Shown here: positions 34,485-42,854 of the stretch, in pieces
How positions within the stretch are numbered: the stretch's first letter is position 1
Layout: the number at the start of each line of letters is the position of its first letter
NCBI RefSeq assembly: GCF_029626265.1
Contig: NZ_JARUBN010000001.1
Coordinates: 6,637,001 to 6,701,000, forward strand
Length of the DNA: 64,000 bases
DNA from: Micromonospora sp. WMMD1102
GTDB lineage: Bacteria > Actinomycetota > Actinomycetes > Mycobacteriales > Micromonosporaceae
Direction: 5' to 3'
Position numbers and translations under genes: made by a program
The notes under the pieces: model-generated
Told to the model about the DNA's origin: nothing
What the model saw: the letters and a program-made list of their open reading frames with translations, nothing else
Databases searched by the model: none

Positions 34485-35501
34485 GTGATCCACCTGCACT
34501 TCACGGCGATCGACCTGACCCGGGTACGCTTCGCCACCTCGCCGCTGATGGAGACCGTCGCCAGCCTACGTACGCTGGCCGCCGGCCGGCGGGGGGCACA
34601 CCTGCACCGGCCCTGGCTCGACGGGTTCGCCGAGCGCGCGGACCGGCTGCGCGAGCGCGACCTCGAACTGCTCCGGGCGCTGGTACGGCCGGCGGGCTAC
34701 CTCCCGGACTTCCTGGTGCCGCCGCAGCGCCGGTCCTCGTCCTTCGCCGAGGAGCTGGCGCGGGTCGCCGACGCCGACCCGGAGATCGTGGCGCGGGAGC
34801 TGGCGCACCTGGCCACCCACCGGATCGCCCAGCAGGAGCCCGGCCGGGAGGGGCGGCAGGCCCTGCTCCAGGCGCTGGTGGACCGGCCGGATGCGGGCCT
34901 CGGCCGGGTCACCGGGGCGATCGAGGCATACCACCGGGTCGCGATCGCGCCGGACTGGAAGCGGATCGAGGCGTTGCTGAACGACGACATCGCCTACCGG
35001 CTCGACGCGCTCGCCGACGGCGGCGTCGACCGGATGATGGGCAACCTGCACCCGTCGGTCACCTTCGCCGACCAGACGCTGCGGATCGTCAACTACTACG
35101 AGGGCCACGCCGACTGCGGCGGGCGCGGCCTGCTCCTCGTACCGTGCGCCTTCGCCTGGCCGGACGTCCTGGTGCGGACGGCGGAGCCCGCGTCGCCGAG
35201 CATCTCCTACTCGCCGCGCGGCCTCGGCCGGCTCTGGGAGGAGCACCCCGAGCAGGCCGGTTCGGCGCTGGCCGGTGTCCTGGGGCACACCCGGGCCGCC
35301 CTGCTGGCCCAGCTCGACCTGCCGATGTCGACAAGTCAGGCCGCCACCCAGATGGCACTCGCCGCGCCGACGCTCAGCGTGCACCTACAGGCGTTGCGGG
35401 CCGCCGGGCTGCTCACCTCGCGCCGGGCCGGCCGGCAGGTGCTCTACTCGCGCACCGATCTCGGCGACCGGCTGCTCAGCGGGGCGGGCCGACCGAGCTG
35501 A
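34485..35501 (+). CDS. ArsR-type winged-helix regulator with large N-terminal domain (DUF5937)
   Basis: The 338-residue protein has an N-terminal region typical of this actinobacterial family (LHFTAIDLTRVRFATSPLME, HRPWL, RLRERDLELLRALV) and a C-terminal ArsR-like HTH (LPMSTSQAATQMALAAPTLS, then LQALRAAGLLTSRRAGRQVLY). Size and domain order match the DUF5937/ArsR regulators. The GTG at 34485 follows GGGAGGGG. The palindrome immediately upstream is a likely operator, giving autoregulation and control of the divergent DHFR-like gene. Confidence 0.92.
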   Translation: MIHLHFTAIDLTRVRFATSPLMETVASLRTLAAGRRGAHLHRPWLDGFAERADRLRERDLELLRALVRPAGYLPDFLVPPQRRSSSFAEELARVADADPEIVARELAHLATHRIAQQEPGREGRQALLQALVDRPDAGLGRVTGAIEAYHRVAIAPDWKRIEALLNDDIAYRLDALADGGVDRMMGNLHPSVTFADQTLRIVNYYEGHADCGGRGLLLVPCAFAWPDVLVRTAEPASPSISYSPRGLGRLWEEHPEQAGSALAGVLGHTRAALLAQLDLPMSTSQAATQMALAAPTLSVHLQALRAAGLLTSRRAGRQVLYSRTDLGDRLLSGAGRPS

Positions 35502-35514
35502 GCCGCGAACCATC

Positions 35515-35532
35515 CTACGGCGTACGCTGTAG
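35515..35532. promoter_or_regulatory. TetR operator palindrome
   Basis: CTACGGCGTACGCTGTAG, an 18-base palindrome with a single mismatched pair, 29 bases before the TetR gene start at 35561. Size and symmetry fit a TetR dimer site, implying autoregulation. Confidence 0.65.
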
Positions 35533-35560
35533 AGAGTTCTGGTTCGGGGAGGATGGCGAG

Positions 35561-36325
35561 GTGACGACGGAGTACGGCGGCAGTGGCGACCCGAAGCGGA
35601 GCATGGAGCTGCTCTGGGGCGTACCCGATCGCCCCCGGCGGGGCCCGAAACCCAAGCTCACGGTGGACCGGATCGTCCGGGCGGCGATCGAGATCGCCGA
35701 CCGCGAGGGACTGGCCGGGCTCTCCATGCGACGGGTCGCCGACGAACTCGGCGTCACCGCGATGTCGCTGTACACCTACGTGCCGGGCAAGGCCGAGCTG
35801 ATCGACGTGATGCTCGACGCCGTGCACGCCCGGACCGACGCCCCCGACGACGGCGGGGGCGACTGGCGCAGCCGGGTCGAGCGGCTGGCCCGGGAGAACT
35901 ACGACCGCTACCGCCGCCACCCCTGGCTGCTCCAGGTGGCCCGCAGCGTGCCGGTGCTCGGCCCGAACCTGCTGGCCCAGTACGACCGGGAACTGACCGC
36001 CGTCGACGGGCTGGGCCTGACCGAGGTCGAGATGGACCTGCTGGTCAGCCTGGTCGCCGACTACGTGCACGGCGCGGTACGCGGTGCCGTGGAGACCGCC
36101 CAGATGCGCCAGCGCACCGGGATGACCACCGAGCAGTGGTGGCAGAGCTACGAACCCCTGCTGGCGCAGGTCTTCGACGCCGAGCGCTATCCGGTGGCCG
36201 CCCGGGTCGGCTCGGTGGCCGGTGCCGAATACCAGGCCCCGGCCGACCCGGCCCGCTCGTTCGACTTCGGGCTGCAACGGCTGCTCGACGGGATCGAGGC
36301 GTTCGTCCAGCGCCGGAGCCGGTAG
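35561..36325 (+). CDS. TetR-family transcriptional regulator (TetR_C-1 type)
   Basis: A 254-residue repressor. The HTH spans about residues 45-65 (GLSMRRVADELGVTAMSLYTYVPGKAELIDVML), followed by the C-terminal domain of the tetracycline-repressor class (HPWLLQVARSVPVLGPNLLA, VHGAVRGAVETAQM, WWQSYEPLLAQVFD). GTG at 35561 has a GGGGAGG stretch upstream. The MFS transporter downstream, about 120 bases away, is a possible target. Confidence 0.92.
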   Translation: MTTEYGGSGDPKRSMELLWGVPDRPRRGPKPKLTVDRIVRAAIEIADREGLAGLSMRRVADELGVTAMSLYTYVPGKAELIDVMLDAVHARTDAPDDGGGDWRSRVERLARENYDRYRRHPWLLQVARSVPVLGPNLLAQYDRELTAVDGLGLTEVEMDLLVSLVADYVHGAVRGAVETAQMRQRTGMTTEQWWQSYEPLLAQVFDAERYPVAARVGSVAGAEYQAPADPARSFDFGLQRLLDGIEAFVQRRSR

Positions 36326-36453
36326 CCGGTAGCCGGGGTCGGGGTCGGCCGGAAAGGCGGGCCCGCCACCGCAGGACCGCCGTGGGTTACCGGGTTGCCG
36401 GGTCGGGTCGGTGGTGCTTGGCTGAGATCCCTTCCGGTTCCGTGGGGGTGTCC

Positions 36454-37713
36454 GTGCCGTCGCCACCGTCCCTCGACGACCCTGCCGCGCTGCGCCGTGG
36501 CCGGATCGCGGTGTCGCTGCTGTTCCTGCTCTTCGGGATGGCGATCGGCACCTGGACCGCCCGGATCCCCGCCGTCAAGGAGAACCTGGGCCTGACCGAC
36601 GGCCAGCTCAGCATCGGGCTGCTCGGGCTCGCCGCCGGGGCCATCACCGGCATGCAGTTCACCGGACGCCTGGTCGACCGGTACGGCAGCGTCCGGGTGA
36701 TGCTGCCGGTCGCCCTGGCCGAGGGTGGCTGCCTGCTGCTTCCCGGGTACGCCGGCAACCTGGTCACGCTGACCCTGGCCCTCTTCGTCTTCGGCGCCGT
36801 GCACGGCACCCTCAACATCGCGATGAACGCCAACGCGGTCGAGGTGGAACGCGCCCGGGGCCGCCCGATGCTCTCGTCCTGCCACGCGGTCTACAGCATC
36901 GGCGGATTTCTCGGCGCGGCGGTCGGCGGCCTCTTCGCCCGCGCGGACGCCGGTGTCCCGGTCACCTTCTGGACGACCGGGCTGGTCGCGCTCGGCCTCG
37001 CCGGCTGGGCCACCCGGTGGGCCCTGCCCCGCACCGGGCACCCCGCACCGCCCACCTCCCCCACCCCGCCAACCGCCGACGCCGGGCAGTCTGGCGGTGA
37101 CGGGTCGGGCGGGCGGCGGCGGGAGTCGCCGGGCGTGCTCCTCCTCGGCGTACTGGCGTTCTGCTGCCTGGTCGGCGAGGGGGCCGCCGCCGACTGGAGC
37201 ACGGTGTATCTCCGGGAGAGCCTGGGCAGCGAGCCGGGTTTCGCCGCCGCCGCGTACGCCGCTTTCGCGATCATGATGACGGCCGGCCGGCTCGTCGGCG
37301 ACCGGCTCGCCGCCGCGCTCGGTCCGGTGCCCCTGGTACGCGGCAGCGGCATCCTGGCCGCCGTCGGGCTCGGCGGGGCGCTGCTGGTCGGCCACCCGGT
37401 CGCCGGGCTGATCGGATTCGGCTGCCTCGGCGCCGGCCTCTCCTGCATCGCACCGCAGGTCTTCTCGGCCGCCGGCAACCGGGACCCGAGCCAGGCCGGC
37501 CGGGCGCTGGCCCGGGTCGCCGGCCTGGGTTACCTGGGCTTCCTCGTCGGGCCGGTGGTGATCGGCGGTGCCGCCGAACTGCTCGGCCTGCCCCGCGCGC
37601 TGGCGCTGCCGGCCCTGCTCGCGCTCTTCGTCGCCCTCGCCGCCGGAGCGCTCCGCCCCCGGCGACCGGGACAGCCGAGCACCGCACCGGTCAGCGTGGA
37701 CCCACGATCCTGA
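36454..37713 (+). CDS. MFS transporter
   Basis: A 419-residue permease with about 12 helices. The N-terminal half has GMAIGTWTARIPAVKENLGL and the loop GRLVDRYGSVRV; the second half has a cytoplasmic insertion rich in Pro/Gly between helices 6 and 7 and DWSTVYLRESLGSEPG before a helix. The pattern resembles the fucose/FsrB-like YbjJ branch of MFS proteins. Several GTG starts occur (36442, 36448, 36454); 36454 has the best-placed G-rich site. Its end overlaps the convergent winged-helix gene by 23 bases. Confidence 0.9.
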   Translation: MPSPPSLDDPAALRRGRIAVSLLFLLFGMAIGTWTARIPAVKENLGLTDGQLSIGLLGLAAGAITGMQFTGRLVDRYGSVRVMLPVALAEGGCLLLPGYAGNLVTLTLALFVFGAVHGTLNIAMNANAVEVERARGRPMLSSCHAVYSIGGFLGAAVGGLFARADAGVPVTFWTTGLVALGLAGWATRWALPRTGHPAPPTSPTPPTADAGQSGGDGSGGRRRESPGVLLLGVLAFCCLVGEGAAADWSTVYLRESLGSEPGFAAAAYAAFAIMMTAGRLVGDRLAAALGPVPLVRGSGILAAVGLGGALLVGHPVAGLIGFGCLGAGLSCIAPQVFSAAGNRDPSQAGRALARVAGLGYLGFLVGPVVIGGAAELLGLPRALALPALLALFVALAAGALRPRRPGQPSTAPVSVDPRS

Positions 37714-38797
37714 CCTCCGGTGAGCAGTCGTCACCGGCCAGGAAGCGCAGCAGATCCGCTCCCTCGACCTCCAGCGCCGCCGCGTCGGCGGCGGAGAGCC
37801 GGGCGAACGGCTCGACCGTGAGCAGTGCGCTGCCCCGCTCGACGACGGTCGTCCAGGTGCCGGCGGTGAAGCCGTCGACCAGCACCGCTCTGGGCAGTTG
37901 GCCGTTGCGGGTCACCGACCGGGACCGGAACTCCTCGGTGAGCACCCGGGACCGGTCGGCGTACGAGAGCAGCAGGTTGTCGAAGTCGTAGAGGAACCGG
38001 GGCGCGGCAGGCACGTCCGGATCGGGGCGTACGGCGTCGGGCAGGTCGAACAGCTCCGCCCCGGTCTCGTCCCGCAACGGCACCAGGCTCGGGCGCAACC
38101 GTTCCAGTACCTCGGCGAGCCGGGTCAGTCCGGACCAGACCTGCACGTCACGCACGGTGGCCGGGCCGAAGGCGGCCAGATAGCGGAGCACCAGGTCGTC
38201 GACGGAGCCGGCCGGCGGCGGCAGCTGGCCGAGCCACTTCTCGACACTCTGGTGGGCGGCCAGCCCGCTGCGTCCCCAGACGCCCCGGGGCGGCACCTGG
38301 ACCAGTGGCACCAAGGCCCGGACCGCCTGGGCCAGCGCCTCGGGATCGTGCTCCGGCCAGTGCCGCGCCAGGGCCTTTCCGAGTTGTCCGAAGGTCAGCG
38401 GTCGCTCGTCGAGCAGCTCGCGGGCGGTGGCGACGACCTCGTCCCGGTCCACTCCGGTGAGCCGCCGGCCGTAGGTCTGAGTCAGGCCGCGTTCGACCAC
38501 CGGTTGCAGCACGGGGCGCAGCGCCAGCGCGTCGGCGGCGGTGACCAGGTGGATGGTCGAGCGCATCAGCGCGACCCGGACCGCCCGCCGATCGGTCAAC
38601 AGCTCCGCCACCGCCTCGGGTGGACAGTCACGCAGCCGGGTCCAGAAGCCGACGTACCAGGTGTGGGTGGTCTGGGCCTGCATCCCGACCAGGTGTTCGA
38701 GCGCCTCGACCGGCGTACGGTCCGACCGGCGCAGCAGCAGCTGTCGGTGCAGGGTGGCCCGGTTGAGCGCCCGCCGGCTCAACAGCTTGCCGTGCAT
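37691..38797 (-). CDS. Winged-helix DNA-binding domain protein (AlkZ/YcaQ-related)
   Basis: A 368-residue member of the winged-helix DUF1006-type family in actinobacteria, related to the YcaQ/AlkZ DNA glycosylases: LSRRALNRATLHRQLLL, LEHLVGMQAQTTHTWYVGFWTRL, RRAVRVALMRSTIHLVTAADAL, and DNLLLSYADRSRVL near the C-terminus, followed by LVDGFTAGTW. AlkZ unhooks DNA adducts and crosslinks; the canonical QxQ motif appears as QAQ, so repair activity is possible. The start ATG 38797 has GGGAG nearby. Confidence 0.88.
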   Translation of the reverse strand: MHGKLLSRRALNRATLHRQLLLRRSDRTPVEALEHLVGMQAQTTHTWYVGFWTRLRDCPPEAVAELLTDRRAVRVALMRSTIHLVTAADALALRPVLQPVVERGLTQTYGRRLTGVDRDEVVATARELLDERPLTFGQLGKALARHWPEHDPEALAQAVRALVPLVQVPPRGVWGRSGLAAHQSVEKWLGQLPPPAGSVDDLVLRYLAAFGPATVRDVQVWSGLTRLAEVLERLRPSLVPLRDETGAELFDLPDAVRPDPDVPAAPRFLYDFDNLLLSYADRSRVLTEEFRSRSVTRNGQLPRAVLVDGFTAGTWTTVVERGSALLTVEPFARLSAADAAALEVEGADLLRFLAGDDCSPEVRIVGPR

Positions 38798-38922
38798 AAC
38801 GGAGTTCTCCCGATCGACGAGGACGCGGCCCGGGCGGCCAGGGATGCGACCCAGGAGGTCAGTTGTGCGGCCCAGGCTAGCGCCCGGCCCCGACCAGCCC
38901 CTCCGCACACCGGAACAGCCGT

Positions 38923-38952
38923 TTGCCGGCCGGCAGCAGAGCTGGGTATATT
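38923..38952 (+). promoter_or_regulatory. Putative promoter of SGNH-GT2 unit
   Basis: TTGCCG (38923-38928), 18 bases, then TATATT (38947-38952). The predicted start falls just upstream of the CebR-like box, and the first gene begins at 39026. Confidence 0.5.
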
Positions 38953-38968
38953 CACCTGCGTCACAGGA

Positions 38969-38982
38969 TGGGAGCGTTCCCA
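38969..38982. promoter_or_regulatory. CebR-like operator upstream of SGNH-GT2 unit
   Basis: TGGGAGCGTTCCCA matches the CebR consensus TGGGAGCGCTCCCA at 13 of 14 positions, the only change being in the centre. It lies in the divergent gap between the winged-helix gene and the SGNH gene, downstream of the promoter, and so could block the + strand transcript. Confidence 0.7.
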
Positions 38983-39025
38983 TGCGTACGGGGCCGCGAG
39001 CGCGGGACGGGGTGAGATCGGGCGG

Positions 39026-39835
39026 ATGAGCACCATCCGGCTGCTCGTGGTGAACGGGTGCAGCTTCGCCCGGGGCGCCGAACTGGCCGAGCCGGACCGC
39101 GACTCCTGGCCGGCCCTACTCGGCCGGGAGCTGGAGATCGACGTGGTCAACCTGGCCTGCGACGGTGGCTCCAACCGACGGGCCGTCCGGACCACCGTGC
39201 AGCACCTGGATTCGATCCGGGCGGCACACGGGATCGACTTCGGGCAGATCCTCTTCGTGAACATGTGGACCGCGCTGAGCCGCAACGAATACCACGACAG
39301 CGGGATCGAGGACGGGCCGGTCCGCCCCGACCTCGGCGTACGCCCGGCGCTGCCCGGTGAGCTGCACTGGCAGCGGGTGGCCGACTGGAAGGCCGCCGAG
39401 GGGGACAGGCCGTCGAAGGCGTACCTGCGGCACCTGTTCAGCACCACCGGCGAGACGGTCAACTTCTTCGTCGACTGGCTGCTGCTGGAGCACCACCTGA
39501 CGAGTCGGGGGGTGCCGAGCCGGTTCGCGTTCGCCTGGGAGATCCTGCCGGACCCGATCCCGGCCGAGGCGGTCCCGGTGATGCGGGCGCTCCGCGCCGA
39601 CCTGGTCTTCGGCGCACTGCCGCCCCGGCCCGAGGAGACCTTCCGGGAGATGGTCTTCGGCCGGGTGCCGTTCGGCGACTGGGACCACCCGCTGGCGGAG
39701 GGACACCGGCAGTTCGCCGCCGCGCTGCTGCGCTGGCTCGACGCCGACGAGCGGCTGCGCTTCCCCCGCGACGGGCGGAGCGGGCAGGGTGAGCAGAGCG
39801 GGCAACCCGGGCCGAGCAGTTGGTGCGGGCGGTGA
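39026..39835 (+). CDS. SGNH-hydrolase-like protein
   Basis: The 269-residue protein has no signal peptide and a Rossmann-like start, LLVVNGCSFARGAELA, with a GCS motif where GDS occurs in SGNH esterases. NLACDGGSNRRAVRT supplies the second block, VNMWTALSRNEY a third, and DWDHPLAEGHRQFAAALL the catalytic DxxH block. An esterase or sugar-acyl hydrolase fold is thus likely, although the substitution of the first motif leaves the activity open. It overlaps the GT2 gene by four bases (GTGA). The CebR-like box upstream hints at carbohydrate control. Confidence 0.8.
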   Translation: MSTIRLLVVNGCSFARGAELAEPDRDSWPALLGRELEIDVVNLACDGGSNRRAVRTTVQHLDSIRAAHGIDFGQILFVNMWTALSRNEYHDSGIEDGPVRPDLGVRPALPGELHWQRVADWKAAEGDRPSKAYLRHLFSTTGETVNFFVDWLLLEHHLTSRGVPSRFAFAWEILPDPIPAEAVPVMRALRADLVFGALPPRPEETFREMVFGRVPFGDWDHPLAEGHRQFAAALLRWLDADERLRFPRDGRSGQGEQSGQPGPSSWCGR

Positions 39836-40704
39836 CCGTACCCGGGCTGGTGTCGGTGATCATGCCGGCCCGCGACGGCGCCGCCACCATCGGCGCGCAA
39901 CTGGCCGCGCTGGCCCGGCAGACCTACCCCGGACCCTGGGAACTCGTCGTCGTCGACAACGGCTCCACCGACGGTACGCCGGAACTGGTCGCCGGCTTCG
40001 CCGGCCGGCTGCCCGGTCTCCGGCTGCACCGGGCGGACGACCGGCCCGGCACCAGCTACGCCCGCAACGAGGGCTGCCGGGTGAGCCGGGGCGAACTGCT
40101 GCTCTTCTGCGACCAGGACGACGTGGTCGGACCCGACTGGGTGGCCGAGATGGTACGCGGACTCGCCCGGTTCCCCGCCGTCGGCGGACACGTCGAACGG
40201 CGGCTGCTCAACGACGACGTCGCCCTGGCCACCCGCCCCGAGAAGCCGGCCGGCTCACTCCAGTCCGGATTCGACTTCCTCCCCTACGCGCTCGGCGCCA
40301 ACTGCGGGGTACGCCGGGCCGTCTTCGAGGAACTCGGCGGCTTCGACCCCGCCTACCGGTACGGCTCGGACGAGGTGAGCTTCTTCTGGCGGGCGCAGCT
40401 CGCCGGGTACCCGATCGGGGCGCTGCCGAAGGCGGTGGTGCACTACCGGCTGCGCCGCCGGCTCCCGGAGATGGCCCGGCAGTACTACGCGTACGGCCTC
40501 AGCCATCCCCGGTTGTACCGCGACTTCGCCGCAGCCGGGTTACCCCGCTCGGTCCGGCCGGCCGCCCGGGAGTGGCGCTGGCTGCTCGGCCACCTGCCGG
40601 ACCTGCTCCGGTCCCGCCGGGCGCGGGCCGTCTGGGTGACCCGGTGCGCGATGCGCTGCGGCCGGATCGTCGGCAGCCTGCGCAACCGGGTCGTCTTCCC
40701 CTGA
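39832..40704 (+). CDS. GT2-family glycosyltransferase
   Basis: A 290-residue inverting GT-A glycosyltransferase: SVIMPARDGAATIGAQLAAL at the start, VVVDNGSTDGTPELV, SYARNEGCRVSRGELLLF, and FCDQDDVVGPDWVAEM, which holds the metal-binding acidic triplet; the acceptor region has ALGANCGVRRAVFEELGG and the D/ED-like YGSDEVSFFWR. The nucleotide-sugar donor cannot be named. The GTG at 39832 overlaps the SGNH stop by four bases. It ends about 70 bases before the convergent cyclitol operon, suggesting a shared metabolite that it may glycosylate. Confidence 0.9.
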   Translation: MTVPGLVSVIMPARDGAATIGAQLAALARQTYPGPWELVVVDNGSTDGTPELVAGFAGRLPGLRLHRADDRPGTSYARNEGCRVSRGELLLFCDQDDVVGPDWVAEMVRGLARFPAVGGHVERRLLNDDVALATRPEKPAGSLQSGFDFLPYALGANCGVRRAVFEELGGFDPAYRYGSDEVSFFWRAQLAGYPIGALPKAVVHYRLRRRLPEMARQYYAYGLSHPRLYRDFAAAGLPRSVRPAAREWRWLLGHLPDLLRSRRARAVWVTRCAMRCGRIVGSLRNRVVFP

Positions 40705-40776
40705 CGAAGCCCCCTGCCCGGCGACTCCCACGCACCGCCGGGCCGGCCGCCGGCGGCCGGAGAACGCCGCTCGCCG

Positions 40777-41883
40777 TCAACCGGCGACACGCCGCTCGCC
40801 GGCAGCCGGATGGTGTCGGCCGCCGTCGGCCGGGTAGCCCCAGTCGTCGTCGGCCGGATGACGCCACTCGTCGTCGGCCGGGTAGCGCACCCCGGTGCGG
40901 GCCCGGACGGCGTCGGTGACCCGCAGCACCGCGACGGTGTCGGCGAGGGTGGCCAGCGGGCTCTCGGTCAGCCCGGCCCGCAGGCAGCGCATCACCTCCA
41001 CCGCCTCGTGCACGAACCCCTCCCCCTGGTACGGCACCTCGACCGTGCGCGGCTCCCCGTCGCCGGTGTACAGCTCCAGCCGGGCGGGCCGGAAGAAGCC
41101 CCGGCCCAGCTCGATCCGGCCGGCGCTGCCACAGACCGTGGCCGTCCAGGGCGTGTCGGCGACGATCGAGCAGGTGAGGCTGGCCAGCGCGCCGCCCGGA
41201 TAGCCGAGCACCAGCGCGGTGGTCTCGTCGACACCGTGCTGGCTCAGCGTGGCGACCCCGGTTACCGAGTCGGGCTCGCCGAGCAGCAACTGGGCCAGGG
41301 TCACCGGATAGACGCCGAGGTCCAGCAGGGCGCCGCCGCCGAGCGCCGGGTCCCGCAGCCGGTGGCCTGGGTCGACCGGCCCGACCAGGCCGAAGTCCGC
41401 CTGCACCAGCCGGGGCTCCCCGATCGCCCCGTCCCGGACCAGGGTGACCAGCCGGCGGATCGCCGGCACGCAGCGCATCCACATCGCCTCCATCAGGAAG
41501 AGGCCGGCGAACCGGGCCCGGGCCACCAGGTCGGCGGCCTGGTCGGCGTTGAGGGTGAACGGCTTCTCGCAGAGCACCGGCCGGCCGGCGTCCAGGCAGA
41601 GCGCGGTGGCCGCGTGGTGACTGGCGTGCGGGGTGGCCACGTAGACGACGTCGACCCGGTCGTCGGCGGCGAACCCGGCCCAACTGCCGTGCGTGTGCGG
41701 GATCGCGTACCTGCCGGCGAACCGCTCGGCCGCCTCGGCGGTACGCGACCCGACCGCCACCACCTCGGCGTCCGGCAGCCGCCGCAGGTCCTCGACGAAC
41801 CGCTCGGCGATCCAGCCGGTGCCGAGCACACCCCACCGGATCGGCCGACCGGTGAAGCCGGCCGGCGCTCCCGCCGGGCTCAC
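40777..41883 (-). CDS. Gfo/Idh/MocA-family sugar dehydrogenase (operon gene 7)
   Basis: A 368-residue NAD(P)-dependent oxidoreductase: WGVLGTGWIAERFVEDLR is the GxGxxA-type dinucleotide motif, CEKPFTLNADQA holds the catalytic lysine, and RLRDPALGGGALLDLGVYPV the second motif with the catalytic loop. The final 30 residues are odd, with repeated YPADDEWRHPADDDWGYPA. It overlaps the preceding isomerase gene by four bases (GTGA). Family members oxidise or epimerise myo-inositol, glucose or glucose-6-phosphate derivatives; in this setting a cyclitol or hexose intermediate is possible. Confidence 0.92.
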   Translation of the reverse strand: MSPAGAPAGFTGRPIRWGVLGTGWIAERFVEDLRRLPDAEVVAVGSRTAEAAERFAGRYAIPHTHGSWAGFAADDRVDVVYVATPHASHHAATALCLDAGRPVLCEKPFTLNADQAADLVARARFAGLFLMEAMWMRCVPAIRRLVTLVRDGAIGEPRLVQADFGLVGPVDPGHRLRDPALGGGALLDLGVYPVTLAQLLLGEPDSVTGVATLSQHGVDETTALVLGYPGGALASLTCSIVADTPWTATVCGSAGRIELGRGFFRPARLELYTGDGEPRTVEVPYQGEGFVHEAVEVMRCLRAGLTESPLATLADTVAVLRVTDAVRARTGVRYPADDEWRHPADDDWGYPADGGRHHPAAGERRVAG

Positions 41884-42854
41884 CGGCCGGACCCGACCGC
41901 ACCGGCCAGCGCCGCCGTACCGGTGCCGAGCTGCCCGGCCATTTCCGCCGCGTGGCCGGCCAGCTCCGCCGAGCGCCCGGCCAGCTCCGGCGACCGGCCG
42001 GCCGCCGCGTGCCGGCGGGCCAGGTCGTCCCGGAGCGCCAGGCAGCCGCGTACGTAGTCGCCGGCCCGGGCGATCGGCGGATGCGGGTCACCGTCGCCGC
42101 AGTACTCGACACAGATCGCCGACACCCCGAGCGAGTCCGCCTTGGTGATCCAGGCGTAGTTGTCCAGCACCCCCTCGGCGGTGTCCACGTTGAAGTCGGC
42201 CCGCCCGCCGTCCGGACGCAGGTTCTTCAGGTGGAAGTAGCCGAGCCGGCCGGCGAGCCGGTCCAGCACGGCGGGGTCCCGGTCGGCCGGACTGACCACG
42301 TAGGCGTTGCCCGGGTCGGCGGTGGCGACCACGGCCGGATGGTCGACCATGGCGAGCAGCTTCGCCGTGCCGGCCACCGTGTCGTGCACCGAGCCGGGAT
42401 ACACCTCCACCCCGACCCGTACGCCGTGCCGGGCCGCGTGGTCGCCGAGCCGCCGGTAGCCCTCGGCGGCCCGCTCGTAGTGCACCGGTTCGGCCAGCGC
42501 GCTGCCGTTGGCCCGCCAGTCGTCCGGGTCCCGTTCCAGGGTGCCGGACCAGCCGTTGACCATCGGGATCCCGTGCTCACCCGCGGCGGCGACGGTGCGC
42601 TCGACAAGCGCCAGCGACTCCTCCCGGGCCGCCGGGTCGGCGCCGACGAAGTTCCCGGTGTAGCCGACGCAGTGCACGTCCACCCCGTAGCGGCGGCCGA
42701 GCGCCACCGCGTCGGCGACCTCGGCCTCGACCCGGGCCGGGTCGAAATGGAAGTGCACCAGCTCGATGCCGTCCCAGCCGTGCCGCGCGGCGACCGCGAA
42801 GACGTGCCTCAGGGGGTACCGGCGGAAGGTGTAGCTGTGCAGGACGAGCTTCAT
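41880..42854 (-). CDS. Sugar phosphate isomerase/epimerase (AP endonuclease 2-type TIM barrel, operon gene 6)
   Basis: A 324-residue TIM-barrel protein: MKLVLHSYTFRRYPL, WDGIELVHFHF, HGVRVGVEVYPGSVHDT, TADPGNAYVV and LGYFHLKNLRPDG carry the Glu/Asp/His metal ligands of xylose-isomerase-like enzymes (IolE, IolI, KDG isomerases). The C-terminal ~45 residues are a low-complexity Ala/Gly/Ser tail with ELAGRSAELAGHAAEMAG repeats. Overlaps the genes on both sides by four bases. It could convert a keto-sugar or keto-cyclitol. Confidence 0.9.
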   Translation of the reverse strand: MKLVLHSYTFRRYPLRHVFAVAARHGWDGIELVHFHFDPARVEAEVADAVALGRRYGVDVHCVGYTGNFVGADPAAREESLALVERTVAAAGEHGIPMVNGWSGTLERDPDDWRANGSALAEPVHYERAAEGYRRLGDHAARHGVRVGVEVYPGSVHDTVAGTAKLLAMVDHPAVVATADPGNAYVVSPADRDPAVLDRLAGRLGYFHLKNLRPDGGRADFNVDTAEGVLDNYAWITKADSLGVSAICVEYCGDGDPHPPIARAGDYVRGCLALRDDLARRHAAAGRSPELAGRSAELAGHAAEMAGQLGTGTAALAGAVGSGR

